Source of the DNA: Cladophialophora immunda
Taxonomy: Eukaryota > Ascomycota > Eurotiomycetes > Chaetothyriales > Herpotrichiellaceae
Assembly (NCBI RefSeq): GCF_000835495.1
Contig: NW_015622544.1
Span: forward strand, 5,484,855-5,548,854
Reading direction: 5' to 3'
DNA length: 64,000 nucleotides
This document shows positions 35,699-45,883 of the stretch, piece after piece (position 1 is the first letter of the stretch; every line of letters starts with the position of its first letter). The notes beneath the pieces are model-generated. The model did no database searches and was not told the origin of the DNA. It saw nothing but the letters and a program-made list of their open reading frames with translations. Both the position numbers and the translations under genes were made by a program.

Positions 35699-36682
35699 AT
35701 GAAGACCGCAGTCATTGCCACCGCCGCTTTCTCCAGCATCGCAGCCGCAAAGGGCAGCTGGCACTATGGCGGCAGCAGCTACCCGCCATACGCTTCGAAA
35801 AACTGCCCGTTCATCCCCTCTGCCGATCAATTCGTTCTCTTCGCCGACGACATCCAGACGGTCTCACAAGTCAACCCAGACAAGGCCTTCCTGAGGTCGC
35901 AAGATCTCTACGTCGAGACCGCCGACGATCTGGCCACGGCTTCTCAATTCACCATTCCCGATTTCGCTGAAGGTGCCAACTGCTCCTTGAACCTCGCCGT
36001 CCCAAGCCCCGATCAGATCTATGGTGATCTCTCCCAGGCCATCTTCAGTGGTGGTGGAAAGTAGGTGTAACTCCTGATCTTCTTTGCTTGGCCTATCCAA
36101 AGAAGGGGGATGAGATTATCCCCTGTCATCGACTCCTTCCGGGCCTCTGTTTCATGGGGCAAATACTGACGTTTAATCCAAATGTAGCTTGAACTTCTCA
36201 CAACTGGAGAACGACCTTCCAAGCACCGGCTGTACGTCAATACCTCCCTCCTGCGAAACATGATACGCATTGCCGCATTTGGCACCCTCTTCGAAGCCTA
36301 CCGATTCTTGATAATGAAGACTGACAAGTTGTATTCAACAGTGACCTTCAACACCATCGGTGGCCTGCAAAACGATGGTGTCATGAAGCTGACGCCGGGT
36401 CAGCTGCTCACCGTTGTGCCCAGCTTCCCCTGCCCACCTCCTGGCACCGTGCTCCCAGGAATTATCCAATCTGTTGACACCACCTTGGTTGTGCGCGACA
36501 CGGTGGGACCTGTCTGCCTCTCAGGTCTCTTCGTCTTGATTGAGCCTGTTGGGAACCCGCCTTCTAGCCCACCACCTGCCAGCACGAGCGCCTATGAGAC
36601 CACCAGCTACGCCGGTAGCTACACCGGCACCTACACCACCTACAGTGCTGCTGCCACTTACAGCAGCAAGTGGTCCTCCTGA
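35699..36682 (+). CDS. Secreted fungal protein, probably cell-wall associated
   Basis: Exons 35699-36060, 36188-36231 and 36342-36682 encode 248 residues. A signal peptide is clear (MKTAVIATAAFSSIAAAKGS). The mature part begins WHYGGSSYPPYASKNCPFIP, has a few cysteines (NCPF, NCSL, FPCPPPG, VCLSG) suited to disulphides, and ends in a Ser/Thr/Tyr-rich tail (YETTSYAGSYTGTYTTYSAA) that could be O-glycosylated. The middle resembles the C-terminal domain of But2-like secreted proteins ('VTFNTIGGL', 'FLF..EP'), but I hold this loosely. No hydrophobic C-terminus for a GPI anchor is visible. Function unknown. Confidence 0.65.
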
Positions 36683-37181
36683 AGGATCAAGTCGCGAAGC
36701 CTCGATGACTTAGGGATTTGTTGAATCAGAAACAGGCATAGAGGGTGGGGAATTGGTCTGCTCGTCACGGCTTCTCATTTGCATAGCGGCGATTGGATAT
36801 TGTGCATTTTCTTGGTTTCTCGCGAGAGGCGAATGTACTACTCTCTCACTCATTCCGGGCTGGGCGCAACATATACCTTATATGAGCTCAATGAAAACAA
36901 AGCAATGGTTAATTCTGCAACCCATGATCTAAACTGAGGTGCACAAGGCTGAAAGACGAGGCTGAGAGGTCACGGGTCACGGGGTATGAGATCACCGCCC
37001 TGGAGCCTCCGACGCGTTCCTCAGCCCACTTGGCGTCCCGCCGATCCTCAATCCATCGCAGCCGCAGTCTTGACTTGCTGCGTCTTACTGAAACAAACCA
37101 TCGACAGTGTCTCCTTGACTCGTCGGACAGATCGCAGAACCCTCTCCTTGTCATGCAGGGGATTCTGCGTCTTCAATCAAC
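36683..37181. other. Intergenic region, SRO7 promoter
   Basis: About 500 bases between plus-strand genes; nothing coding recognised. Confidence 0.6.
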
Positions 37182-40100
37182 ATGGCGCACTTCCTTCGTG
37201 GCAAGCAGGCCGGCATTCAGAATGACCTCTCCGTTGGTGTCACTCCAGATTCGTTCATGCTAGACGACGTACGCCTGCCCTCGATATGCACTACTGCCTG
37301 GAGACTGACAATATCTCAAGTTTGCCCGTTATGGCATCAACTCACAGATCTCTGTGCTCGCCTATGACCCTGTCCAGTCTCTCCTCGCTGTCGGGACCAA
37401 CGAATCCCAGTTCGGCCCCGGGGTCGTCTATGTCTTTGGCCAGAAGCGAGTCTGCGTGACCTTCACTCCTCCTCGACCGTCATCTATTCGAGCCATACAG
37501 TTCTGCGCCGACAAAGTCCTTGTGCTCGACAGCAAGAACGATGTCAGTATCTTCAGCCTGGACACTAAGCATATGCTCGCCAACTATTCCCCTCCCGGTC
37601 AGGTCGTTGCTATCCTCTCAGATCCCAGTCTCGACTACTGTTTCTCGGGATTGCAAAATGGTGGGCCTGATATAAATGGGACAGAACAAAAGAGAGAAAT
37701 TATTGCTGACGTGCATCGACAGGGGAAATCGTGGCATTCGACTTGGATCGAGAGCATCAAACGCCCTTCAAGATTCCCAACTTGTGGCGGGAGCGGAATC
37801 CCAGAGCCCGAATTCTGCCCATAGTGTCGATGCAGTTCCATCCCAAAGACATAGGTACATTGCTTATCGGTTACTCCGAGGGCGCCGTCATCTACTCTTT
37901 CAAACAAAACAAGGCAACTAAGTTCTTCCAATACGAACTTCCACCAAGAGCGCGAGGTGGAGATGGAGATCCCACAAACGCCAATTCCATCCGGCATCCG
38001 CGATTGACACATGCTCTCTGGCATCCAACCGGCACTTTCGTGTTGACGGCCCACGATGACTCGAGTTTGGTATTCTGGGATCCTCGAGATGGCAGAGTTA
38101 TCCACGCGAGGACAATCGAAGAGATGGATGTCAATGTGCCTGGAGCTGGACCACCGAGGGATGTCCCTAGGAGCCCTCTCAGCCCAGTGAGTCCAGGGTT
38201 TGGTACAGTGAAAGAGCCGTACTTCCACATTGCCTGGTGCTCGAAAGCAAATCCGGATGATACTGGCTTGGTTATAGCGGGGGGCGCCCCAACAACCAAC
38301 CCGACGAGAGGTCTGACCTTTATCGAACTGGGTCCAACACCGAACTACCAAACCTCGACGTGGGATTTCCTGGCAAACCATTTTCGCCATCCCAAACGCA
38401 TACATGTCCTTCCAACACCACCCAACGCCGCGATTAATACCTTTCTCCTGATTCCTCGCTCATCTCCTCATTTTGCCGGATCCCACGATCCAATAGCAGT
38501 CATGACCGTGCTGTCCTCGGGTGAAGTAATCACATTGAGCTTTCCCTCTGGACATCCCATTACACCCAGCAACCAACTACACGTTTCGTTATCTTTTGTA
38601 CATCCATTTGTCACTAAAATTGCGCTGGCATTCGTCGACCGGACTAGGTGGCTGGGAATGCGCGAAGTTCGCCAGCATGGTCCGCAATTTTTGATCGGGG
38701 GTGCTGAAGGTATCAAACCCCTCAAGAGGCATGAAAACAGAAATATTGTCCAAGCCGCCCACGCCGATGGAACCATTCGGATATGGGATGGCGGGCATGG
38801 CGACGTCATTGAAAATCCCAATGTCCTCCAAGTCGATCTCGGAAAAGCAGTAGGTCGGTGGGACAAACTCGACGTGTCGTTGATGAGTATGTCGGGTGCG
38901 ACGGGAGAGCTCTCGGTAGGATTGAAAAGTGGCGAACTGGTTGTTTTTCGATTGAACCGCAATCAATTCTTCGGTCGCCCCCCATCTGATCCTGGCCCGA
39001 ACGAAGGACCTGGGAAAATGCAGGATATTAGCGAACGAGCAGATCCAGGCTTGAAGGAAGGCCTATTGCCCCTGACAATGACGAATGACCAACAAGGCTC
39101 CGTCACCGCTTTGCGGCATTCTGATGTCGGATTCGTGGCTGCCGGTTATGCTGGAGGTGGAGTGACCATCGTCGATCTACGTGGTCCAGCTATCATCCAC
39201 ACGGCTCTACTCAATGAAATGGTCGCCGGTAAGCATCGAAGAGGAAGCATTCGACGAGCTGCACCTGCCACTCAGTCAACAGAATATGCAACGGCGATGG
39301 AATTCGGCATCTTAACCCTTGATGGCGACGGTAAGTGTTCTCTATGCCGGATGTCCGCACCGGCTGACGAGTAGATAGATTATTCCTCACTTGCCTTGTT
39401 TGTTGGCACATCTCGAGGTCGAGTCGCCACGTTCAAGATTCTGCCCTCTCAGTCCGGGCGGTATTCGGCACAGTCGATAGGGGCGGCCCAAATTTCAGAT
39501 GACCGGGTCATCTCGTTGTGCCCGATTGATGCTCACACAGGCGCCCCTGCAGCTGCAACAGGGTATGCAATGGGAGGTTTACAATCCGGCCGGAAAGTAG
39601 ATGGCGTCCTTGTAGCTGTCACAGTCTCGTCCGCGCACATCTTTCGTCCAGCGTCCGCAAAAGGAGCCTCCAAAACCTTCGACCACTACCTGTGTGATTC
39701 GGCCACAGTAGCCCGCTACGAAGAACGTGGTTACGCTGTTGTCGGCTTATTTGGCGATGGTGCCGCCAGAGCATTCTCGATCCCAGCTCTGAAAGAAATC
39801 GCAAGCATACGCGTCAATCATCTCCTAGACACTAAACGCTTCGGCGATGCTGTCGTGTCTCCTACAGGAGATATTCTGGGCTGGGCAGGCCCTAGCGAAC
39901 TAGCCATGGTTAATGTCTTTGGCTGTGGCACATCGCTCCCACCCAGCACTGATCGTCTCTACGACGCAGCCAAGATGGTTCCCCCTCGACCTACAATCAG
40001 CAACCTCCAATGGATTGCCGGGACACAATACATCACTCCTTCCGATATGGATATCCTCATTGGCGGTCCGGACCGACCGCCTTCTAAGCGAATGTTGACG

Positions 40101-40373
40101 GAAATGCGGGCCGCGCAGGAGGCAGAATTTCAGCGACAACGGGAAGCCGCCCGGACGGGACGGGCACCCAAGCCAGATCATTCTCAGGAGACGTACTGGG
40201 CGTACATGCAGCGGCAGCTTCAGGAGCGAACGGAGAACCTGGGATTGGCGGGTGATAGTCTTGACAGAGCGGCAGAATCCAGTAGTTCGTGGAGTGACGA
40301 CGTGGGCAAGTTCGTGGCGAAGCAGAAGAGAGCGGCGGCGCTGGGGTATATCGGGTCGAAGTTTGGGTTCTAA
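37182..40373 (+). CDS. SRO7: Sro7/Lgl-type exocytosis WD-repeat protein
   Basis: Exons 37182-37268, 37321-37660, 37723-39330 and 39379-40373 join to 1009 residues. The N-terminus MAHFLRGKQAGIQNDLSVGV followed by 'FARYGINSQISVLAYDPVQSLLAVGT' and 'IRAIQFCADKVLVLDSKNDV' is that of the Lgl/tomosyn/Sro7 family: two seven-bladed beta-propellers from about 14 degenerate WD repeats (for example HALWHPTGTFVLTAHDDSSL, AAHADGTIRIWDGGHGDVIE). The C-terminal tail, 'RMLTEMRAAQEAEFQRQREA...GKFVAKQKRAAALGYIGSKF', is the R-SNARE-like tail that folds back on the propeller in yeast Sro7. The protein is a Rab (Sec4) effector that binds the t-SNARE Sec9 and regulates polarised secretion at the plasma membrane. 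Confidence 0.93.
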
Positions 40374-41353
40374 AAGTTTGCTGATGGATTTGAGCGAGGA
40401 GTTCTACGATTTGCACACCAGCTATGCCAAGAAGGAAGTCATGTGCGTGGCAAGTTATGTGCTATCATGAGGTTTGCTAACGTTGATGAATGGGACAAGA
40501 GTCTAGGAAGCGTGGTCTACTTATCTTCCATCTTTGCTGCTAGCCTCGGCGCAAAGCAATACACATATATACAGCGTTCAGGGATGGGCAGTCGCTTTCT
40601 CTGGTGACAGGTTTATACGCTGCAAGTTTGGTGTCTCCTATCATGGCGATGGTTTTTCCGACACATTCATCTCATTTTCTGGCTGTCTCTGAGTTGGAGG
40701 GTTGTCCAATCTCATCGTGTTCAGGATCTTTGTGCTTCCAATTGTGAGAAATGCCGCACGGGACACATACTTGGTGTAGTCCGTGCGCCTAGCAAGGACA
40801 ATGGGGGATGGGCCCTATCCTCTTCTCGAAGCCGGCTATACCGCTGCGTGACAGCATTGGAGGGTGCCAGCCGTCAACGCAAACGACGCTCGACGAGCAA
40901 AGAGAAGAACGATCGCAGCATTGCGGAGGTGAGTCTTTGTCTCGAGACACCTCTGTTTGTTGGGCGAACAAAATGGGGGCGAGCGAGTCGTTGTCATTGT
41001 CTTCAACTTCCGACTCCGCATCCGGAGGAAACTTTCGATTGTTCAACGCAGGGGCCGAGAGTCGTCATTGTGTGATATGACCAGTGGTTCGATTCACGAT
41101 GCCATGTCACGCATTGACGATACTCGACGCGGCGATGACATTCCATTGTCATGGTAGTGAAAGTGTCTTTTGTTTGTTCGAAAACGGTCTACACCAGGGT
41201 TTACGAGGTCGAGATTTCGAGGCATAGGCAGGATAGCCATTCCTTCGCGCGACTCGTATATCCGACTCGAGATTGACGGTACCAGATTCGACATCCTCAC
41301 TATCAGGGGGCGGCGCGAACCGAAGAAATAGTCCAAGCAAAGACCTCGGCAAG
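40374..41353. other. Intergenic region, nothing recognised
   Basis: About 980 bases after SRO7. The reading frame of the next gene stays open back to about 41273 but without ATG; an acceptor-like AG at 41307 would allow an upstream exon, which I could not identify. Confidence 0.5.
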
Positions 41354-42187
41354 ATGAAGAGACTCGCCCGCACGCTCTCCTCTCGCAGCACCGGCGGCAA
41401 GTCGCGTCCTCATCCACCCTCGAGTTACGGCGATGGCACCGCTCGTCCGAACCAGGCCCATGTTCGGAAGTCCTCCCTCACGAGCCCGATCCCGCCCTAC
41501 ACTCAGGTCCATTTTCCTCAGTGTCCGCACACCACACCTCCGACGCCTCGACCTGCACGTCTGCCCGCGGTGCTGAGGACCGAAATCGTCGAACCCGAAA
41601 GAAGAACAGACGATTCGGGTCCGGGTCGAGCATCGAGCAACGCGGACGGGGATGTGCAGGTCCGACAATTCTTGACTGCCCCGACGCACTGTCTCGACTG
41701 CACGCTGGCGCTGGCGGCGCAACAAGAATCCTGGATCCGCGAGAGATGCGATGCCGTTGTGCGGGAATTGAAACTGAGACTTGTAGAGTTGAAGTCAGGC
41801 CTTGCTGCGCTGGGAGCTGCAGAGAAAGCTACTGTGTCTTCCTCCCGCGGGAGCAGAAGCGAGCCGGACGACGAGACCAGAGAGGGAGTGCAGCAGATCA
41901 AGAAGCTCGAGACAGAGATCCAGTGCCACGAGGAGCGTGCTGAAGAGCATCTGCGCCGTCGCGACGGCGATGTGAGGAAGCTGTGGGACCAAGTCCGCCG
42001 GGACTGGGAGGGCGGTGTTCGAGAGGTGGTGAGAGACGACGGCACAGGCGAGGCTGAGGAACGGTGCGTGTTTGCGATGCCGTGGGACGAGGATGTGTCT
42101 GGAGTGGAGGAGCAAGGATGTGGGATCCGACAAGGAGAGTCCAGGACGTCTGTGAGGGTGAGGTGGCTGCCGATCGAGGAGGATTGA
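41354..42187 (+). CDS. Hypothetical coiled-coil protein
   Basis: Single frame of 277 residues from ATG 41354 (MKRLARTLSSRSTGGKSRPH). The first 110 residues are basic, Ser/Pro-rich and probably disordered. The second part is helical and charged: CTLALAAQQESWIRERCDAV, 'RELKLRLVELKSGLAALGAAEK', 'VQQIKKLETEIQCHEERAEEHLRRRDGDVRKLWDQVRRDWE', consistent with a coiled coil. It ends with a segment containing the acidic 'MPWDEDVSGVEEQ'. No family is recognised. Codon usage on this strand is regular over the entire frame, and the opposing frame looks like a shadow. An upstream exon remains possible. Confidence 0.6.
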   Translation: MKRLARTLSSRSTGGKSRPHPPSSYGDGTARPNQAHVRKSSLTSPIPPYTQVHFPQCPHTTPPTPRPARLPAVLRTEIVEPERRTDDSGPGRASSNADGDVQVRQFLTAPTHCLDCTLALAAQQESWIRERCDAVVRELKLRLVELKSGLAALGAAEKATVSSSRGSRSEPDDETREGVQQIKKLETEIQCHEERAEEHLRRRDGDVRKLWDQVRRDWEGGVREVVRDDGTGEAEERCVFAMPWDEDVSGVEEQGCGIRQGESRTSVRVRWLPIEED

Positions 42188-43335
42188 GTGAGTGATGGAG
42201 TTTCTGAGCGAGTGGCCTCAGTCCTCTGCAGTTGCATTGCATTTGCATGTGTATCGGCATAGCCAGGGGCGGAGGAAAGTGAACGTAATCGTGCTTTCAT
42301 GTATCTTTGCTGTTCGTCCAGGTCGTGTTGATAGCACTGGCTACAAGCCTGCACTTTTCGATGGCAGAGTTTCTTTCTTCAAAGTCTGCTCAATGATTCA
42401 ATACTTTGTTGTATTCCTCCCCAATCAACGGCCTAGGCGGCAAGGGGATCTTTCTTGCAGATCTTCTTGATCCTGCTGAACTTTGCTGAGCTCCTCGCTC
42501 TATCGGACGAACCAAGGCGGACCGACGAACACCTTCTGTCTACCAACCTTTTTCAAAGTCAGGATTTGTTTCGCATCTGTAACAAATGTGTCAATTGGAC
42601 CCACGCACTTATGGGATGTCGAGAAGGGCAAATGTCAAACATACTGGCTTGAGGACATGTTCATGAATCAAGAAGCATATTGATCGGGCGATTCCATGCT
42701 TGCAGAGCTGTGACGACGTCCGTACCTTCCTGGTGGTGCTCTACGCCCTACATCCTGAATACGTGTGTACTCATGCCTCGGCGTCGCGTTGGTGTTGATC
42801 GAGTCGAGTGACCCTCTGCAACTGTGTGCGGATGTGTTGCATTCGTCGGTATCGATTGCACCCTCTGGATCCAGATGCTGCAGGCTCAGCTCCTACACTC
42901 GAGAGCTTTTCAAGCAGGACGCAGTCACGTCACTTTTCCACTCTTAAGCCCGCGCCTAGCCGAATGCTCGCCCAAGATTGCTTCGTAGGCCTTCTTCGGT
43001 TTTCCCGTTCCCATCGAGCGTCACACTAGATGAAGGCTAGCACGTACGTTCTCCAGATCTTCGACATGTTGAAATCGTCGCTGGCTCTATGGCTCACGCT
43101 TCAATGTCGTGCTGAAGCGAGACCACTGGGAGGACAGCAGGATCACGACTCGGGAGCGAAGTTGGGCTGTCGCTACAACCACCAGGCCGTAGGCATCCAA
43201 TGACGCTCAGCCGTCCGAGACCACTGAATGGCTATCAAGGTTGAGCTTCTTCGGCCAAGATGTGGAAGTCTCACAGATAAGCCCAACGAGGGGCATACTC
43301 ATAAAAAAAAGGTCGGATCTCGGCCTGCTTTCGGC
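42188..43335. other. Convergent intergenic region, nothing recognised
   Basis: About 1.15 kb between the 3' ends of the coiled-coil gene (plus) and the transcription factor (minus). Many short frames, none with a motif. Confidence 0.5.
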
Positions 43336-45057
43336 TCACTTGAAGCTGAGTCTCTGCGTGGTGCGGGCCAGTTCAAGCTCTGGCGCTGCAACAGATCCGC
43401 GCTCTTGCTCGAGCAGCTGAGGAACCCACAGCGAAGCGTGCGGTGTAATGTCAAACCACTCATGATCGACATAGCGCGAGGTCCTTTGCTGGATCTCCGA
43501 CCAAGAGGATATTCTCATTCTCAAGGCAAACTCGCGGAACATGAAGCTGAGACTGAAGCTGGAGGCGTCGAGGTAGATGTCGCCATCCGTCTGTTCGGCT
43601 TGGGCGCCCAGGAACAAAGCCCAGAGATACGTGTTTGCGTGCTTACTCAGGAGCGAGGGATCGAAATCGGGATCCAGGACATTCAAGCTGGGAAAGATGG
43701 CCAACATGGTCTGACGCATCTGTTTCATGACTACCTTTGTGCACCCGAGGATGGGTTTGTCCAGAATGGTAGGATCGCCAGAATACTGGGGTATGTAGTA
43801 CATGATCCCCAGAACTAGACAACATTGAGCTACGAGGTCTAGAATATGATGGTCAAGAGGGCTTAATTGTTTGGCGTCGCGATCCAGCCTATCGTGCATG
43901 TCGAGGTAGTGGTTAAGCGCTCTGACGTGGATCATGTTGGTCTGCGCAAAGACCCATTGCACCGCAGTGGCCCGGTTGAACTCGGGGGGTAAGAAGTGCT
44001 TTCGAAACCAGATGGCCATGGCCAAGCGAAAGACAACCAGGAGCGACTGGGCCGGCTCGGTGTCGATCGAGTCGTCCAAGGTGGCCTTCATGTAGATTTT
44101 CAACGGCTCGACCGCTTCATCCACCGGGGCCAAGATCGGCGCCAGATATTCCAGAACCCATCCATCCATTGAAAATATCGGTCGCCGCATGTGGAGCATG
44201 GCCAGATAGACGTCGTTGTAGATGGCGCGTCGGAGCATTTCTTGGCTGACGGCGCCAGCGCCGCCAACTTCAAACGACTTCTTCAGCATGCTGTGTATCA
44301 TCTTCCCATGGATCGATGCTTCGTCGGGGTCCCCGGCGAACATCTCGGCCGAAAATAGATTCATGGCACCTTCCAGGATCGACCCGTGGTCGGTGGGAGC
44401 CCGCTCGATCAGCATGCGCAGCGCCCGAGAACTTTTGCCTTTGAGTCTTAATCTCTCCTCCTGGAGCGAGCCTTTTGGGGCCACCGCGGCCATGATGCTC
44501 AAGTACTTGTAGAAGACTGCGAGACCCGATGATTCGATATAGAGGGCGGTCGTGAGTCGGGACCACTCGGCTCTGGCGGCCAGGCTTCCATAGCTCGTTT
44601 CGCTGTCAAACGGACCGACACGGTAGATTGAAGGGAGGTAGACATTTTTCAAGAACGACAGGATCTGGTTCGTCCTCGAGTTGACGGGGATTGGTAGAGC
44701 TTCGAAAGGGTCTGAGTTGCCTCGCCCCAGGATCGATGATGATGACGAGATGGCAGACTCTGCAATCGAGGCATCCGTGTCCGACGACGACGTGCTACAT
44801 GACGAGGACGGCGACGCGTCTGAGTCCGAGGCGCTCGTCTCCTCGTCATGGAGCAGGGGAGTTATGTGCGTCGCATTGGGTAACAATGGACCGGCTGGTT
44901 GGACGTTTTGGGATCTGGGCACCGGTGGATGATTCGGCCTCTTCCGGCCCCGGTGAGAGACACGAGCGGCGTGCGATCGTGCTTCGGATCGGGCGAGCTC
45001 TCGGTCTTTACGGGAAGCATTAGGACCTGAATCGTGGACGAAGACTATCTTGGCCAT
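43336..45057 (-). CDS. Fungal-specific transcription-factor-domain protein lacking a zinc finger
   Basis: Single exon of 573 residues from the ATG at 45057 (MAKIVFVHDSGPNASRKDRE). The N-terminal basic stretch 'ARSEARSHAARVSHRGRKR' is typical of a fungal group that has this motif in place of a Zn2Cys6 cluster. A Ser/Asp-rich linker follows (SASDSDASPSSSCSTSSSDT). The remainder is all-helical and matches the Fungal_trans_2 (DUF3468)-type regulatory domain: 'ILSFLKNVYLPSIYRVGPFDSE', 'GSLQEERLRLKGKSSRALRM', 'AEMFAGDPDEASIHGKMIHSML' and 'LDPDFDPSLLSKHANTYLWALF'. It probably acts in the nucleus, but DNA binding is not shown by sequence. It is divergent from the amino-acid permease gene. Confidence 0.78.
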   Translation of the reverse strand: MAKIVFVHDSGPNASRKDRELARSEARSHAARVSHRGRKRPNHPPVPRSQNVQPAGPLLPNATHITPLLHDEETSASDSDASPSSSCSTSSSDTDASIAESAISSSSSILGRGNSDPFEALPIPVNSRTNQILSFLKNVYLPSIYRVGPFDSETSYGSLAARAEWSRLTTALYIESSGLAVFYKYLSIMAAVAPKGSLQEERLRLKGKSSRALRMLIERAPTDHGSILEGAMNLFSAEMFAGDPDEASIHGKMIHSMLKKSFEVGGAGAVSQEMLRRAIYNDVYLAMLHMRRPIFSMDGWVLEYLAPILAPVDEAVEPLKIYMKATLDDSIDTEPAQSLLVVFRLAMAIWFRKHFLPPEFNRATAVQWVFAQTNMIHVRALNHYLDMHDRLDRDAKQLSPLDHHILDLVAQCCLVLGIMYYIPQYSGDPTILDKPILGCTKVVMKQMRQTMLAIFPSLNVLDPDFDPSLLSKHANTYLWALFLGAQAEQTDGDIYLDASSFSLSFMFREFALRMRISSWSEIQQRTSRYVDHEWFDITPHASLWVPQLLEQERGSVAAPELELARTTQRLSFK

Positions 45058-45883
45058 GTGCTGTCTGTGTTGGGAGCCGGCTCCTATCTGATTCGGGCAG
45101 CGAGCTTCATTTTCCAAAAAGATGCCTAGCGGAAAGGCCCTGGGATGCCCGCAGACCACGGCAAATAACCCCAGACAGTGTTGTGAGGGAACACCGCTGC
45201 CATGTACCCCGATGGTCGCTGATATCGCGATTATCAAGTAAATTCCGTTTGGTCGTGGGACAGAGACTGGTTCCAGTACCTCAGCTGACTTGGGGGAGAC
45301 CGAGGAATGGGGCGGCGAGACGGCAAACCTCCTTGCACCGGGAACGGAAGTCGGCCGGTTGAGGAAGTCCTCGTTCACCGTATTGGGCCTGGCGCCATTG
45401 ACCCGTCCAGCTAACCTAGAAGGGGAAACATCAGAAACCCTATTTCAAGAGGCATGGAGCATGGTGAGCATGGTCCTCATTCTTCTTATGCTGCTCGACG
45501 AGGAATGGCAACATTATTTATCCGGGTCTCCTGATCTTGTCAGGGCAGGGCCCTTGAAACAGTCGAGGATGGCTATCTCCGTTTATAATTTCTCAAGACC
45601 CCCCGAGGTGTAGATACAAGTGCGACGCGTCGACTTACTCTTAGAGAGGCCTCCCGGACGTACCCCGAACCCAGTCAAAGCAGGATTTGTCATCGTGCAG
45701 CCAGTATTATCTCTCCAAATGGACTTGGTCTGGCCAATCCCGAGCCGCGAGAGGCGGTCTGGCCCTTTTCCTAATCCACGGGTGCTTAATATCTCTCCCA
45801 GACTGGCGCGCGGTACAGATATCAAGGGCATCAGCCCAGCATGGTACTCTTGTTGATTGCTCTTCCGGGGCTCGGCTGCGAAA
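45058..45883. promoter_or_regulatory. Divergent promoter region, transcription factor / amino-acid permease
   Basis: The 826 bases between the two start codons hold no gene and must contain both promoters. The arrangement suggests, but does not prove, that the regulator controls the permease. Confidence 0.4.

Noticed and set aside
41085..41105. GTGGTTCGATTCAC, resembling a tRNA T-arm
   Set aside because: No acceptor, D or anticodon arms can be folded around it.
41518..42354. 278-residue minus-strand frame opposite the coiled-coil gene
   Set aside because: Ser/Arg-rich shadow of the plus-strand gene; no motif.
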